Assembly: GCF_000426245.1 (NCBI RefSeq)
Contig: NZ_AUEZ01000008.1
Coordinates: 102,193 to 166,192 of the forward strand
Source: Bradyrhizobium sp. Ai1a-2
GTDB lineage: Bacteria; Pseudomonadota; Alphaproteobacteria; Rhizobiales; Xanthobacteraceae
DNA: 64,000 nt
Direction: 5' to 3'
The translations under genes were made by a program, and so were the position numbers. The notes under the pieces are model-generated. The model was given only the letters and a program-made list of their open reading frames with translations. It ran no database searches and had not been told where the DNA came from. This document shows, one piece after another, positions 55,588 to 63,654 of the stretch (positions are counted from its first letter, which is position 1; each line of letters starts with the position of its first letter).

Positions 55588-55705
55588 CGCAACCGCGGAA
55601 TCGGAACCGTTGGCATGAACGCTCCGATTGTGACAGACTTTCCCTGATCCGCGGCGCGCGCAACAGACGCCGACGGCGCCAAGAACAGACATCAGGGAGC
55701 GTGCG

Positions 55706-56728
55706 ATGCCAGGGAAGGACACATCCTCAAGGACCAGGCGCGATCTTCTTCAGACAGCGGCCGCCGGCGGCGCAGCAGCCGCGCTGCTCGGCGGGATCGG
55801 CGTGAGCCCCGCGCTCGCGGCCGAAGTCGGACGTTCCGAAAAACCGCTGAAGGCTGCGTTCTCCAACGCAGGTCTGCAAGCCACCTGGTGCGCGCAAGGC
55901 AAACAGGCGGCTGAATATTGGGGCAAGCTCTTCAACGTCGACGTCACCTGGTTCGACGGCCAGCTCGATGCTGTGAAGCAGCGCGCCGCGATCGACAACA
56001 TGGCATCGCAGAAATGGGACTTCGTCGCCATCCAGGCGTTCGGCATCGGCACGCTGACCCAGCCGGTGCAGAAGATGATCGACGCCGGCATTCCGGTCAT
56101 CGACATGGATACGCTGATCGCTCCGCTCGATCAGATCAACGTCCATTCCTTCCTCGCCCCCGACAACGAATTCATGGGCTCCTCGGTGACGCAGGCGCTC
56201 GTCAACGCGATGGGCGGCAAGGGCAAGATCATCATGACGCAAGGCGCGCTCGGCCACACCGGGGCACAGGGCCGCGCCAAGGGCTTCAATGCGGTGGTGA
56301 AGCAGTATCCGAACATCGAGGTGCTCGACACCCAGCCGGCCGATTGGGATGTCTCCAAGACCGCGCGTCTGTGGGAGACCTATCTCACCAAATATCCGCA
56401 GATCGACGCCGCGTTCTTCCACAATGACGACATGGCGCTCGCCGCCTACAACATCATGAAGGCGCGCAACCGCACCAACATCCTGATCGGCGGGGTCGAC
56501 GCCATGCCGCCGGCGATCCAGGCGGTGAGCGAAGGCCGCATGTTCGCAACCGTCCGCAATCCATCCTGCCGCATCCACGGCGGCGCCATCATCGCCGGCG
56601 TCGCCGCGGTGACCGCGGGCGAGAAGAGCGGACAGGGCATTCCAAAGAGCGTGGTGACCGACGGCCCTGTCGTAACCAAGGCCAACGCCGCGGGCATGCA
56701 ATGGATGGAGGATCATTTCCTGATCTGA
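55706..56728 (+). CDS. Sugar ABC transporter substrate-binding protein (ribose type)
   Basis: 340 residues. The N-terminus carries a Tat signal: TRRDLLQTAAAGGAAAALLG. The periplasmic-binding fold of the Peripla_BP_4/RbsB family follows: KAAFSNAGLQATWCAQGKQA, MASQKWDFVAIQAFGIGT, VIDMDTLIAPL, GKGKIIMTQGALGHTGAQGR and AAFFHNDDMALAAYNIMKA. GGGAGCG precedes the ATG. First gene of a three-gene importer operon. The ligand cannot be assigned; sugars, polyols and related compounds are all possible. Confidence 0.88.
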   Translation: MPGKDTSSRTRRDLLQTAAAGGAAAALLGGIGVSPALAAEVGRSEKPLKAAFSNAGLQATWCAQGKQAAEYWGKLFNVDVTWFDGQLDAVKQRAAIDNMASQKWDFVAIQAFGIGTLTQPVQKMIDAGIPVIDMDTLIAPLDQINVHSFLAPDNEFMGSSVTQALVNAMGGKGKIIMTQGALGHTGAQGRAKGFNAVVKQYPNIEVLDTQPADWDVSKTARLWETYLTKYPQIDAAFFHNDDMALAAYNIMKARNRTNILIGGVDAMPPAIQAVSEGRMFATVRNPSCRIHGGAIIAGVAAVTAGEKSGQGIPKSVVTDGPVVTKANAAGMQWMEDHFLI

Positions 56729-56737
56729 GCCGCCCGC

Positions 56738-58240
56738 ATGCCACAGGGACGCTCACCCATCCTCGAGTTGAACGATATCACGAAGGCTTTCGGCGGGGTC
56801 GAAGCGCTTCGGGGGGTCGACTTCGCGCTCTACGCCGGCGAGATCCACGGTCTCGTCGGCGAGAACGGCGCGGGGAAAAGCACGCTGATGAAGATCATCG
56901 CCGGCGTGCATCCGGAATTCTCCGGCCGCTTCGCAATCGACGGGCGCGAGACCCGTTTCCGCTCGGCGCGCGATGCGCATGCGGCTGGTGTCGCCATGGT
57001 GCATCAGGAACTCAGCGTCGCGCCCGATCTTTCCGTCGCCGAAAACGTCTTTCTCGGGGCACAGCCGACCAACCGCTTCGGCCTGGTTCAGTGGCGGCGA
57101 ATGGCGCGCGAAGCGGGCGAGCAGCTTGCGCGCTTCGGCATCGACGTCGATCCGATGACGCGGCTCGGCGATCTGCCGATCGGCCTGCAGCAGCTGATCG
57201 AGATCGCCCGCGTGCTGTTTTCCGGCGCCCGCATCATCATCCTGGACGAGCCGACCTCCGCGCTCTCCCCGCCCGAAGTCGAGCGGTTGTTCGCAACCTT
57301 GCGACAGCTGCGCGACGAGGGCACCGGCATCGTCTTCATCTCCCATTTCATCGAGGACATCCTGCGCATCTCCGACACCGTCACCGTGTTCCGCAACGGA
57401 CGGAAGGTCCACGAAACGGACGCCGCCGCAACCAGCAAGGCCGCCCTGATCGAGGCGATGATCGGCAAGGGCCGCGAGGCGCTGGAAGAGACCTATGCGC
57501 ACGACATCAGGCTGCCGACGCGCGGTGACCGCCCCGTGGTCCTGAAGGCGGACGCGCTGTCGCTCGCCCGCAGTGTTCAGGACGTCTCGTTCGAGGTGCG
57601 CGCTGGCGAAGTGCTCGGCATCTACGGCTTCATGGGATGCGGCCAGTTGGAACTGGCGCGAGTCCTGTTCGGCAAGATCAAGCCCGACAGCGGCACGGTG
57701 GTGATCGACGGCGACCCCAAAGCCTTCTCCAGCACGGCCGCGGCCCGGCGCGCCGGGGTAGCCTTCGTCCCCGAGAGCCGACGCGCGATGCTGTTCCACC
57801 AGGAGCCGGTCTACAAGAACATCTCGATCAGCGTGCTCGATCGGATATCCGCGCTTCTGCTGAAGCCGTCGCGTGAGCGGTCGATTGCCGTCCGCCAGGT
57901 CGATCAATTGCAGATCCGCCCGGCGGCGGTCGAGCTCGATCTCGGCATGCTCTCGGGCGGCAATCAGCAGAAGGTCGCGCTCGCCAAATGGCTGAGCTAT
58001 CCGCCACGGGTGCTGGTGCTGTGCGAGCCGACCCGCGGCATGGATGTCGGCGCCAAGAACGATGTCATCAACATCGTCCGCGAACTGAGCGCCAAAGGGC
58101 TCGCCATCATCGTGCTCTCGACCGAACCTGAGACGGTGTTGTCGCTTTCCGACCGCATCATCGTCATGAAGCGTGGCGCGGTGGTACGCGAATTTGCGGG
58201 TGAGGTGGTCAGCAAGGACCGGCTGCTCGAGGCGGCCTGA
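56738..58240 (+). CDS. Sugar ABC transporter ATP-binding protein (RbsA-like, two ATPase domains)
   Basis: 500 residues with two nucleotide-binding domains. Domain 1: Walker A GENGAGKSTLMKIIAG, signature LPIGLQQLIEIARVL (degenerate, as is typical), Walker B IIILDEPTSALSP. Domain 2: GFMGCGQLELARVLFG in place of a normal Walker A, signature LSGGNQQKVALAKW, Walker B VLCEPTRGMDVG. This asymmetry is the RbsA pattern. ATG 56738 is 9 bp after the binding-protein stop. Confidence 0.93.
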   Translation: MPQGRSPILELNDITKAFGGVEALRGVDFALYAGEIHGLVGENGAGKSTLMKIIAGVHPEFSGRFAIDGRETRFRSARDAHAAGVAMVHQELSVAPDLSVAENVFLGAQPTNRFGLVQWRRMAREAGEQLARFGIDVDPMTRLGDLPIGLQQLIEIARVLFSGARIIILDEPTSALSPPEVERLFATLRQLRDEGTGIVFISHFIEDILRISDTVTVFRNGRKVHETDAAATSKAALIEAMIGKGREALEETYAHDIRLPTRGDRPVVLKADALSLARSVQDVSFEVRAGEVLGIYGFMGCGQLELARVLFGKIKPDSGTVVIDGDPKAFSSTAAARRAGVAFVPESRRAMLFHQEPVYKNISISVLDRISALLLKPSRERSIAVRQVDQLQIRPAAVELDLGMLSGGNQQKVALAKWLSYPPRVLVLCEPTRGMDVGAKNDVINIVRELSAKGLAIIVLSTEPETVLSLSDRIIVMKRGAVVREFAGEVVSKDRLLEAA

Positions 58241-58251
58241 CGGAGAATGGC

Positions 58252-59286
58252 ATGGCGACCAGTGAAGGGGTGACTGCAACAGTGCATCGCGGTGGACAGC
58301 GCAGCGCGGCCGCGATCCTGCGCTCGCAGATGCGCAACATAGCGCCATTCCTGACGCTGATCTGCCTGAGCGGATTCTTCGCGATCGCGAGCCCCTCCTT
58401 CGCCACCCTCGACAATCTCGGCAACATCCTGACGCAAGTCTCCGTCACCGGCATCATCGCCGTCGGCCTGACCTTCGTGATCCTGTGTGCGGAGATTGAT
58501 CTCTCAATTGCAGCGATCGCCAACGTCACCGGCATCGCCGTTGCCTATTTCACGCTGCAAGAGTCGTATGTGAACATCGCCAATGTCCCGCTGCCGGGCT
58601 GGGCCGCGATCCTGTTGTCATTAGCGCTCTGCGCGCTGCTCGGCCTCGTCAACGCGCTGGGGCTCACGGTGATCGGCATCCCCTCCTTCATCATGACGCT
58701 GGCGATGATGCAGATCGCGGCCGGCATCTCGGCGCTGCTGGTGCGCGGCCAGATCGCCTACAAGGTGCCCGACCTAGTCACGACGCTCGGTTCCGGCTCG
58801 ATCGGCGGCATTCCGTGGATCGTGATCGTCGCCGCGGTGATGCTGCTCGCCGGCCACCTGGTGCTCACCTACACCCGCTTCGGCCGCTACGTCTACATGG
58901 TCGGCGGCAATCGCGAAGCCGCGGAATATTCCGGGCTCAACGTCAAGCTGATCCTTGGCAGCGTGATGGTGATCTCCGCAGTCTGCTCCGGCATCGCCGG
59001 CATGCTCGGCGTGGCGCATTTCGGCAGCGCGCAGCAGAATGAGTTCGATACCTACCTGCTCGATTCGATTGCCGCTGTCGTGGTCGGCGGCACCAGCCTG
59101 TTCGGTGGCCGCGGCGGCATCGGCAACACCATTGTCGGACTGTTCGTGCTGGGCGTACTCAACAACGGCCTCGACCACGTCAATATCGACAGTTTCCTGA
59201 AGATCCTGATCCGCGGCCTGATCCTGCTCGCCGCGCTCGTCATCAACGTCTATGCGCAGCGGCTGCGGGCACGGGCGGCGGAGTAG
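58252..59286 (+). CDS. Sugar ABC transporter permease (RbsC-like)
   Basis: 344 residues, about nine or ten membrane helices. FVILCAEIDLSIAAIANVTGI (the DLSIG-like motif), IGIPSFIMTLAMMQIAAGISALLV (in parts), LVLTYTRFGRYVYMVGGNREAAEYSGLNV with the EAA-type coupling loop, and VVVGGTSLFGGRGGIGNTIVGL are RbsC-family signatures. It follows the ATPase by 11 bp. Its 3' end overlaps the regulator gene, tail to tail, by 44 bp. Confidence 0.93.
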   Translation: MATSEGVTATVHRGGQRSAAAILRSQMRNIAPFLTLICLSGFFAIASPSFATLDNLGNILTQVSVTGIIAVGLTFVILCAEIDLSIAAIANVTGIAVAYFTLQESYVNIANVPLPGWAAILLSLALCALLGLVNALGLTVIGIPSFIMTLAMMQIAAGISALLVRGQIAYKVPDLVTTLGSGSIGGIPWIVIVAAVMLLAGHLVLTYTRFGRYVYMVGGNREAAEYSGLNVKLILGSVMVISAVCSGIAGMLGVAHFGSAQQNEFDTYLLDSIAAVVVGGTSLFGGRGGIGNTIVGLFVLGVLNNGLDHVNIDSFLKILIRGLILLAALVINVYAQRLRARAAE

Positions 59287-60295
59287 CCCCTGTATCCTTG
59301 AAAGGAGACAGATAGGGCGGCAGCGGCGACCGCTCCGCCTTCGAGAAAATCTCGAAGCGCTCGAGCCAGCGTGTCGCCGCCGAGCCCAGGTGCTCGCGCA
59401 GCGAACTGGCGGCCTTGCGAACATTGTCCCGACGAAGCTGCTCGATGATCGCGAGATGCTCTTCGAGGGCGTCGTGCATGGTCCCCTGCGGAACGCTCAG
59501 GCTGGAGTCGAGCAGATAGAGGCTCGGCACAAACAGGATATGCGTCCTCTGCAGCGCCTTGACGATCTCGCGGTTGGGACAATGGTCCAGCAGATTGATA
59601 TGCAGATCAGTTTCGAGCTGTCCGACCGGTCCGATTTCGACCGGACCATTTGATATCGCGCGCCGCAGCTCCGCATGCATGCGCTCGATCTCCGCGGCGG
59701 GCGCTAGCGGCGCGGCGCGCACCAGCGCCTCCGGCTCGAGGATCGCGCGCATCTCGAACAGTTCGCGGATCTTGTCCGCCGACACGTGCGGCGCAATCCA
59801 ATGGCCGAGCCCGTCCTTGCCGACCATCCCCACGCTGTGCATGCGCGCCAGGACGTCACGGGCGACGGTGCGGCTGACATTGAAGTATTCCGCCAGTGCA
59901 GCCTCGGTGATCCTGAGCGATCCGAACAGCACGCGAATCCAGAGTTCCTGCTCGACCTTCTTGTAAACCCGTTCCCATTGCGGCAACGGAGCGATCCGCA
60001 ATTCGCCAAGCGAGGCGATCTGCCCGACATGCTCGGCTTTCGGACGGCCGGCGACCTGATAGCCCCGCCCCTCCAATGGGCGGACGATCTTCGCCTCGCA
60101 CAGCGCCCGCAGCGCATGTCGGGCCGGCGAACGGCTGATGCCGAACGCCTTCGCGACCTGCACTTCGAGCAATTTCTCACCGGGCCTGATCCGCCCCTGT
60201 TCGATCATGTCCTTGAGCAACAGAAACGCGTCCCGTTGCATCGACGTCTTCTCGAACGCTTCGGCAGCAGTGGCGGCTTGCGGTGACGCTTTCAT
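59243..60295 (-). CDS. GntR-family regulator with two winged-helix domains and an FCD domain
   Basis: 350 residues from ATG 60295 (an ATG at 60349 is possible). First winged helix: RDAFLLLKDMIEQGRIRPGEKLLEVQVAKAFGISRSPARHALRALCEAKIVRPLEGRGYQV (in parts), residues about 22-82. Second: ITEAALAEYFNVSRTVARDVLARMHSVGMVGKDGLGHWI, about 128-168. Then FCD all-helical ligand domain with ILEPEALVRAAPLA and HINLLDHCPN. Two HTH domains before one FCD is unusual. It likely controls the neighbouring sugar importer and/or the dioxygenase genes. Confidence 0.85.
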   Translation of the reverse strand: MKASPQAATAAEAFEKTSMQRDAFLLLKDMIEQGRIRPGEKLLEVQVAKAFGISRSPARHALRALCEAKIVRPLEGRGYQVAGRPKAEHVGQIASLGELRIAPLPQWERVYKKVEQELWIRVLFGSLRITEAALAEYFNVSRTVARDVLARMHSVGMVGKDGLGHWIAPHVSADKIRELFEMRAILEPEALVRAAPLAPAAEIERMHAELRRAISNGPVEIGPVGQLETDLHINLLDHCPNREIVKALQRTHILFVPSLYLLDSSLSVPQGTMHDALEEHLAIIEQLRRDNVRKAASSLREHLGSAATRWLERFEIFSKAERSPLPPYLSPFKDTGATPPPVPAAAAHRR

Positions 60296-60364
60296 TTTCC
60301 CAACGTCTGGTTGCACGATTCGACGGAACTTAGCCCGCGAACAATCCATCGCGAAGATATACCT

Positions 60365-61390
60365 TCATCGCAGGAAGGCAGCTATCCGGCGGTTCAGCTC
60401 GGAAGCGGCGGCCGGATCCGTTGCGCTCGCGACCTGGTGGCCGGCATCCGACAACAGCTCGACCAATTCGCAATCGGCGATGTGCTGCGCTGCCCAGCGT
60501 CCGGCCTCCGCCGGATTGTAGAGGTCGAGCGGCGGGATCGCGATCAGCGTCCGTGCCCGGATCGATTGCAGCGCCGCGATCGTATCGCCCTGAAAGCCGG
60601 GCGTATCGCCGACATCGTGCCCGTCATACGCCCAGGACTGATAGATCCAATCAAGGGGATCGAACCCCTGCTCCAGCCAAAGCCGTGTACGATCCGACAA
60701 CCAGCGCCTGATCTCGTCCGGACCGTTGAACTGCCTGTCGATATGCTGCGGCGTCCGCGCACCGAGAAGCTGCATGATCGCGCTCCAGCTTTCCCAGCGG
60801 TTCGGAAGCTGGTCCGGATATGTGTTCGGATCGGCCGCATGGCTTTGCAGGGCAAGCCGCGCGGCATGATTGATGGCGCCCGACCACGCAGTCGTCTTCG
60901 CCATCGGCGTCATGGCCACGACGCGCCGCACAATATCCGGATGGGAAACCGCCCATTGCAGCGCCTGCATGCCCCCCATCGATGCGCCGATCACGAGATC
61001 GACGGTTTCGATGCCGAGATGCTGCATCAGCAGTTTCTGGCTGTTCACCATGTCGCGGATGGTGAAGCGGGGAAAGCTCAGCCGAGGCTGCCGGCGCAAC
61101 AGCGATGGTGAACTGCTCAGGCCGTTGCCGATCGCATCGATCGCAAATATCCTGAAACGGCCAGGATCGAGCGCCCGGCCCTCCCCGATCAGGAAATCAA
61201 GCCGATGGTGGCTGCTTCCGATGGCGCAGAGGGCCACGACCACCGGAAGCGAGCGATCATCGATGTCGCCATGGACGGCATAGGAGAGCTCGAAGTCCTC
61301 GATCGCTTCGCCGCTCTCCAGCACAAGACGCGACAGGTTCAGCCGGCCATGCGGCGCATCGATCCAGCCGGGCTGCATCGGAGGGTGCAT
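60365..61390 (-). CDS. Alpha/beta hydrolase of the homoserine O-acetyltransferase (MetX-like) family
   Basis: 341 residues. The nucleophile elbow is GASMGGMQALQWA (Ser137). The acid is probably Asp in IPPLDLYNPAEAG and the base His in LSDAGHQVAS. ALCAIGSSHHRLDFLIGEG and RFRIFAIDAIGNGLSSSP match the oxyanion and cap regions of MetX relatives. In these relatives the exact substrate is unclear: acyltransferase or esterase. It lies between the two-HTH regulator and the dioxygenase gene on the same strand, so a catabolic role is likely. Confidence 0.8.
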   Translation of the reverse strand: MHPPMQPGWIDAPHGRLNLSRLVLESGEAIEDFELSYAVHGDIDDRSLPVVVALCAIGSSHHRLDFLIGEGRALDPGRFRIFAIDAIGNGLSSSPSLLRRQPRLSFPRFTIRDMVNSQKLLMQHLGIETVDLVIGASMGGMQALQWAVSHPDIVRRVVAMTPMAKTTAWSGAINHAARLALQSHAADPNTYPDQLPNRWESWSAIMQLLGARTPQHIDRQFNGPDEIRRWLSDRTRLWLEQGFDPLDWIYQSWAYDGHDVGDTPGFQGDTIAALQSIRARTLIAIPPLDLYNPAEAGRWAAQHIADCELVELLSDAGHQVASATDPAAASELNRRIAAFLR

Positions 61391-61422
61391 GTTCTTCAGT
61401 GATCGTTGCCTGAGCGCCGCCT

Positions 61423-62247
61423 CTATGCCGGCACCTTTACGCCCTTATAGAGGATCTTTACCGAACGTTCGTGCTGCTTGCGATGAAACTCGACGGCCAC
61501 CGGATCCATGTCGCGGCTTGGAATCGGCTCATGCTCGAAAGTCCGATAGGTATCGACGCCCCGCACCAGTGAGGCGCTGTCGTCCCCTTCAAGCTGGCGC
61601 ACCGATGTCGGCATGTAGCGGATCGCAAAGCCGATGCGGCGGCGCTTCGAGGGATTGGGCGCCGAGCCATGGATCAGGCGTACGTGGTGCAACGACATTT
61701 CGCCCGGTTCCAGTTCGAGCATGACGGCCGATTTCGGATCGACCTCCACCGCGACCTCCTGTCCGCGTGTCAGCATGTTGTTCTTGGAGAATGTATCGCG
61801 ATGCGGAATCTGATCCTGCAGATGTGTGCCGGGCACGACTTCCAGGGCGCCGTTCGCCTTGTTGCTCTCCGACAGCGCAACCCATGCGGTGACGACATCC
61901 GGGCTCGACAGGCCCCAATAGGTGGAATCCTGGTGCCATGAGACGAATGACGGGTCTTCCGCTTCCTTGATGAAGAAGCTGCTGGCCCAGCACAGGATGT
62001 TCTCGCCGTAGAGATCCTCGATCGCGTCGACGACCCGCTCCTCGCGGATCAGGTCGTTGAGCCAGGTGAACAGCAGATGGCTCCGCCCGCGCAGCGAGCC
62101 GCTGAGCGGACCACCGATGGTTCGCTCGAACGCTTCCAGCTTTGCCCGGATCGAAGCCGCTTGCTCGGTCGATATCGCGCGGACGGGAGCGACATATCCA
62201 TCCTTCCAGAAGCCCTCGATTTGCGCAGGCGACAACACCTTCGGCAT
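61423..62247 (-). CDS. Phytanoyl-CoA dioxygenase (PhyH)-like protein
   Basis: 274 residues from ATG 62247, with AAGGGAGAAG upstream. Fe(II)/2-oxoglutarate oxygenase of the PhyH family: His105-x-Asp107 in SWHQDSTYWGL, distal His193 in LIHGSAPNPS, then RRRIGFAIRYMPTSV with the 2-oxoglutarate-binding Arg. SSFFIKEAEDPSFVSWHQDS and WVALSESNKANGALEVVPGTH (in parts) are diagnostic. It hydroxylates a small organic substrate, unknown here. Its promoter region holds TGTACA palindromes (62273-62298). Confidence 0.9.
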   Translation of the reverse strand: MPKVLSPAQIEGFWKDGYVAPVRAISTEQAASIRAKLEAFERTIGGPLSGSLRGRSHLLFTWLNDLIREERVVDAIEDLYGENILCWASSFFIKEAEDPSFVSWHQDSTYWGLSSPDVVTAWVALSESNKANGALEVVPGTHLQDQIPHRDTFSKNNMLTRGQEVAVEVDPKSAVMLELEPGEMSLHHVRLIHGSAPNPSKRRRIGFAIRYMPTSVRQLEGDDSASLVRGVDTYRTFEHEPIPSRDMDPVAVEFHRKQHERSVKILYKGVKVPA

Positions 62248-62272
62248 CTTCTTCTCCCTTATCGTTCTTATG

Positions 62273-62298
62273 ATGTACATTGCATTCAATGTACATTG
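62273..62298. promoter_or_regulatory. Tandem TGTACA palindromic operator
   Basis: CAATGTACATTG (62287-62298) is a perfect 12-bp palindrome; a 10/12 copy lies 16 bp to the left, centred on TGTACA at 62274-62279. Together they form a 24-bp perfect inverted repeat (62273-62296). It lies 26 bp upstream of the dioxygenase ATG and about 120 bp upstream of the divergent binding-protein gene, as expected for one regulator controlling both. Confidence 0.65.
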
Positions 62299-62415
62299 AT
62301 GGCAGGATACTGCGTCAGGTTCGGACCGGTCAACCCTCCAGCATGGCGGTCCGGCCGGACCGATCCAATGAGGCCGCGCAAAGAAAGCGGCCCGCACAAG
62401 CTAGGGAGAGTTCCA

Positions 62416-63654
62416 ATGTCATTCGGCCATACTGTCCGGCGGGTGTTCTTGGCGGCCGTCGCTATTTTTGCCGCAACCTGCACGGCCTCGGCGCAGAAGA
62501 AATACGACGTCGGCGCCACCGATACCGAGATCAAGATCGGCAACATCATGCCTTATAGCGGGCCGCTGTCCGCCTATGGCGTCATCGGCGAGACCGAGGC
62601 GGCGTACTTCAGGATGATCAACGAGCAGGGCGGCATCAACGGCCGCAAGATCAATTTCATCTCATACGACGACGCCTACTCACCGCCGAAGACGGTCGAG
62701 CAGGCCCGCAAGCTGGTCGAGAGCGACGAGGTGCTCCTGATCTTCCACGCACTGGGAACGCCGACCAACAGCGCCATCCACAAATACATGAACATGAAGA
62801 AGGTGCCCCATCTCTTCGTTTCCAGCGGCGCCACCAAGTGGAATGACCCGAAGCACTTCCCGTGGACCACGGGCTGGCAGCCGAATTACCAGAGCGAAGC
62901 CCGCATCTTCGCGAAATACGTTCTGCAAGAGAAGCCCGACGCCAGGATCGGCGTCTTCTACCAGAACGATGACTCCGGCGTCGACTTCATGAAAGGCTTC
63001 AGGGATGGGCTGGGCGACAAGGCTCGCTCCATGATCGTCGCCGAGGAGAGCTACGAGACGTCGGAGCCGACGATCGACTCGCACATCGTGAAGATGAAGT
63101 CGGCCAATGTCGACGTCATCGTCAACTTCGCAACGCCGAAGTTCGCAGCGCAGGCCATCAAGAAGATTGCGGAAATCGGCTGGAAGCCCATGCATGTCAT
63201 GACCAGCGTCTCGATTTCAGTGGCGAGCGTGATGAAGCCGGCCGGCCTGGAGAATGGCCAGGGCATCGTATCCGCCACCTATCTGAAGGATGCGACCGAC
63301 GCCCAGTGGAAGGACGATCCCGGCATCCAGCGGTTCGACGCGTTTCTCGCGAAGTACTACCCGAGGGGCAATCGCGCCGACGTGCTGGTGCTGACGGGAT
63401 ATTCGGCCGCCCAATCGCTGGTCCACGTCCTGAAAGCCTGCGGCGACAACCTGACACGCGAGAACGTCATGAAGCAGGCGGCGTCGATGAAGGACGTCGA
63501 GCTTGACGGGCTGCTGCCGGGTATCAAGATGAACACAAGCGCCAACGATTTCGGCCCGATCCAGGACCTGCAGCTCATCCGCTTCAAGGGCGAAAGCTGG
63601 GAGCGGTTCGGCGACGTCATCTCCGGACGCCGCTCCGCGAGCGAGACGAACTAG
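62416..63654 (+). CDS. Branched-chain-amino-acid-type ABC transporter substrate-binding protein (LivK-like)
   Basis: 412 residues. A signal peptide (FLAAVAIFAATCTASAQ) precedes the Peripla_BP_6 fold: DTEIKIGNIMPYSGPLSAYG, GGINGRKINFISYDDAYSP, VEQARKLVESDEVLLIFHALG, IGVFYQNDDSGVDFMKGF and VLVLTGYSAAQSLVHVLKACG. AGGGAGAG precedes the ATG. The ligand could be an amino acid or an aromatic/aliphatic acid. No permease or ATPase genes follow; the IS starts a few bases beyond the stop. Confidence 0.93.
   Translation: MSFGHTVRRVFLAAVAIFAATCTASAQKKYDVGATDTEIKIGNIMPYSGPLSAYGVIGETEAAYFRMINEQGGINGRKINFISYDDAYSPPKTVEQARKLVESDEVLLIFHALGTPTNSAIHKYMNMKKVPHLFVSSGATKWNDPKHFPWTTGWQPNYQSEARIFAKYVLQEKPDARIGVFYQNDDSGVDFMKGFRDGLGDKARSMIVAEESYETSEPTIDSHIVKMKSANVDVIVNFATPKFAAQAIKKIAEIGWKPMHVMTSVSISVASVMKPAGLENGQGIVSATYLKDATDAQWKDDPGIQRFDAFLAKYYPRGNRADVLVLTGYSAAQSLVHVLKACGDNLTRENVMKQAASMKDVELDGLLPGIKMNTSANDFGPIQDLQLIRFKGESWERFGDVISGRRSASETN

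Noticed and set aside
56753..58348. A 531-codon minus-strand frame over the sugar importer ATPase
   Set aside because: Antisense shadow of a gene with two complete nucleotide-binding domains.
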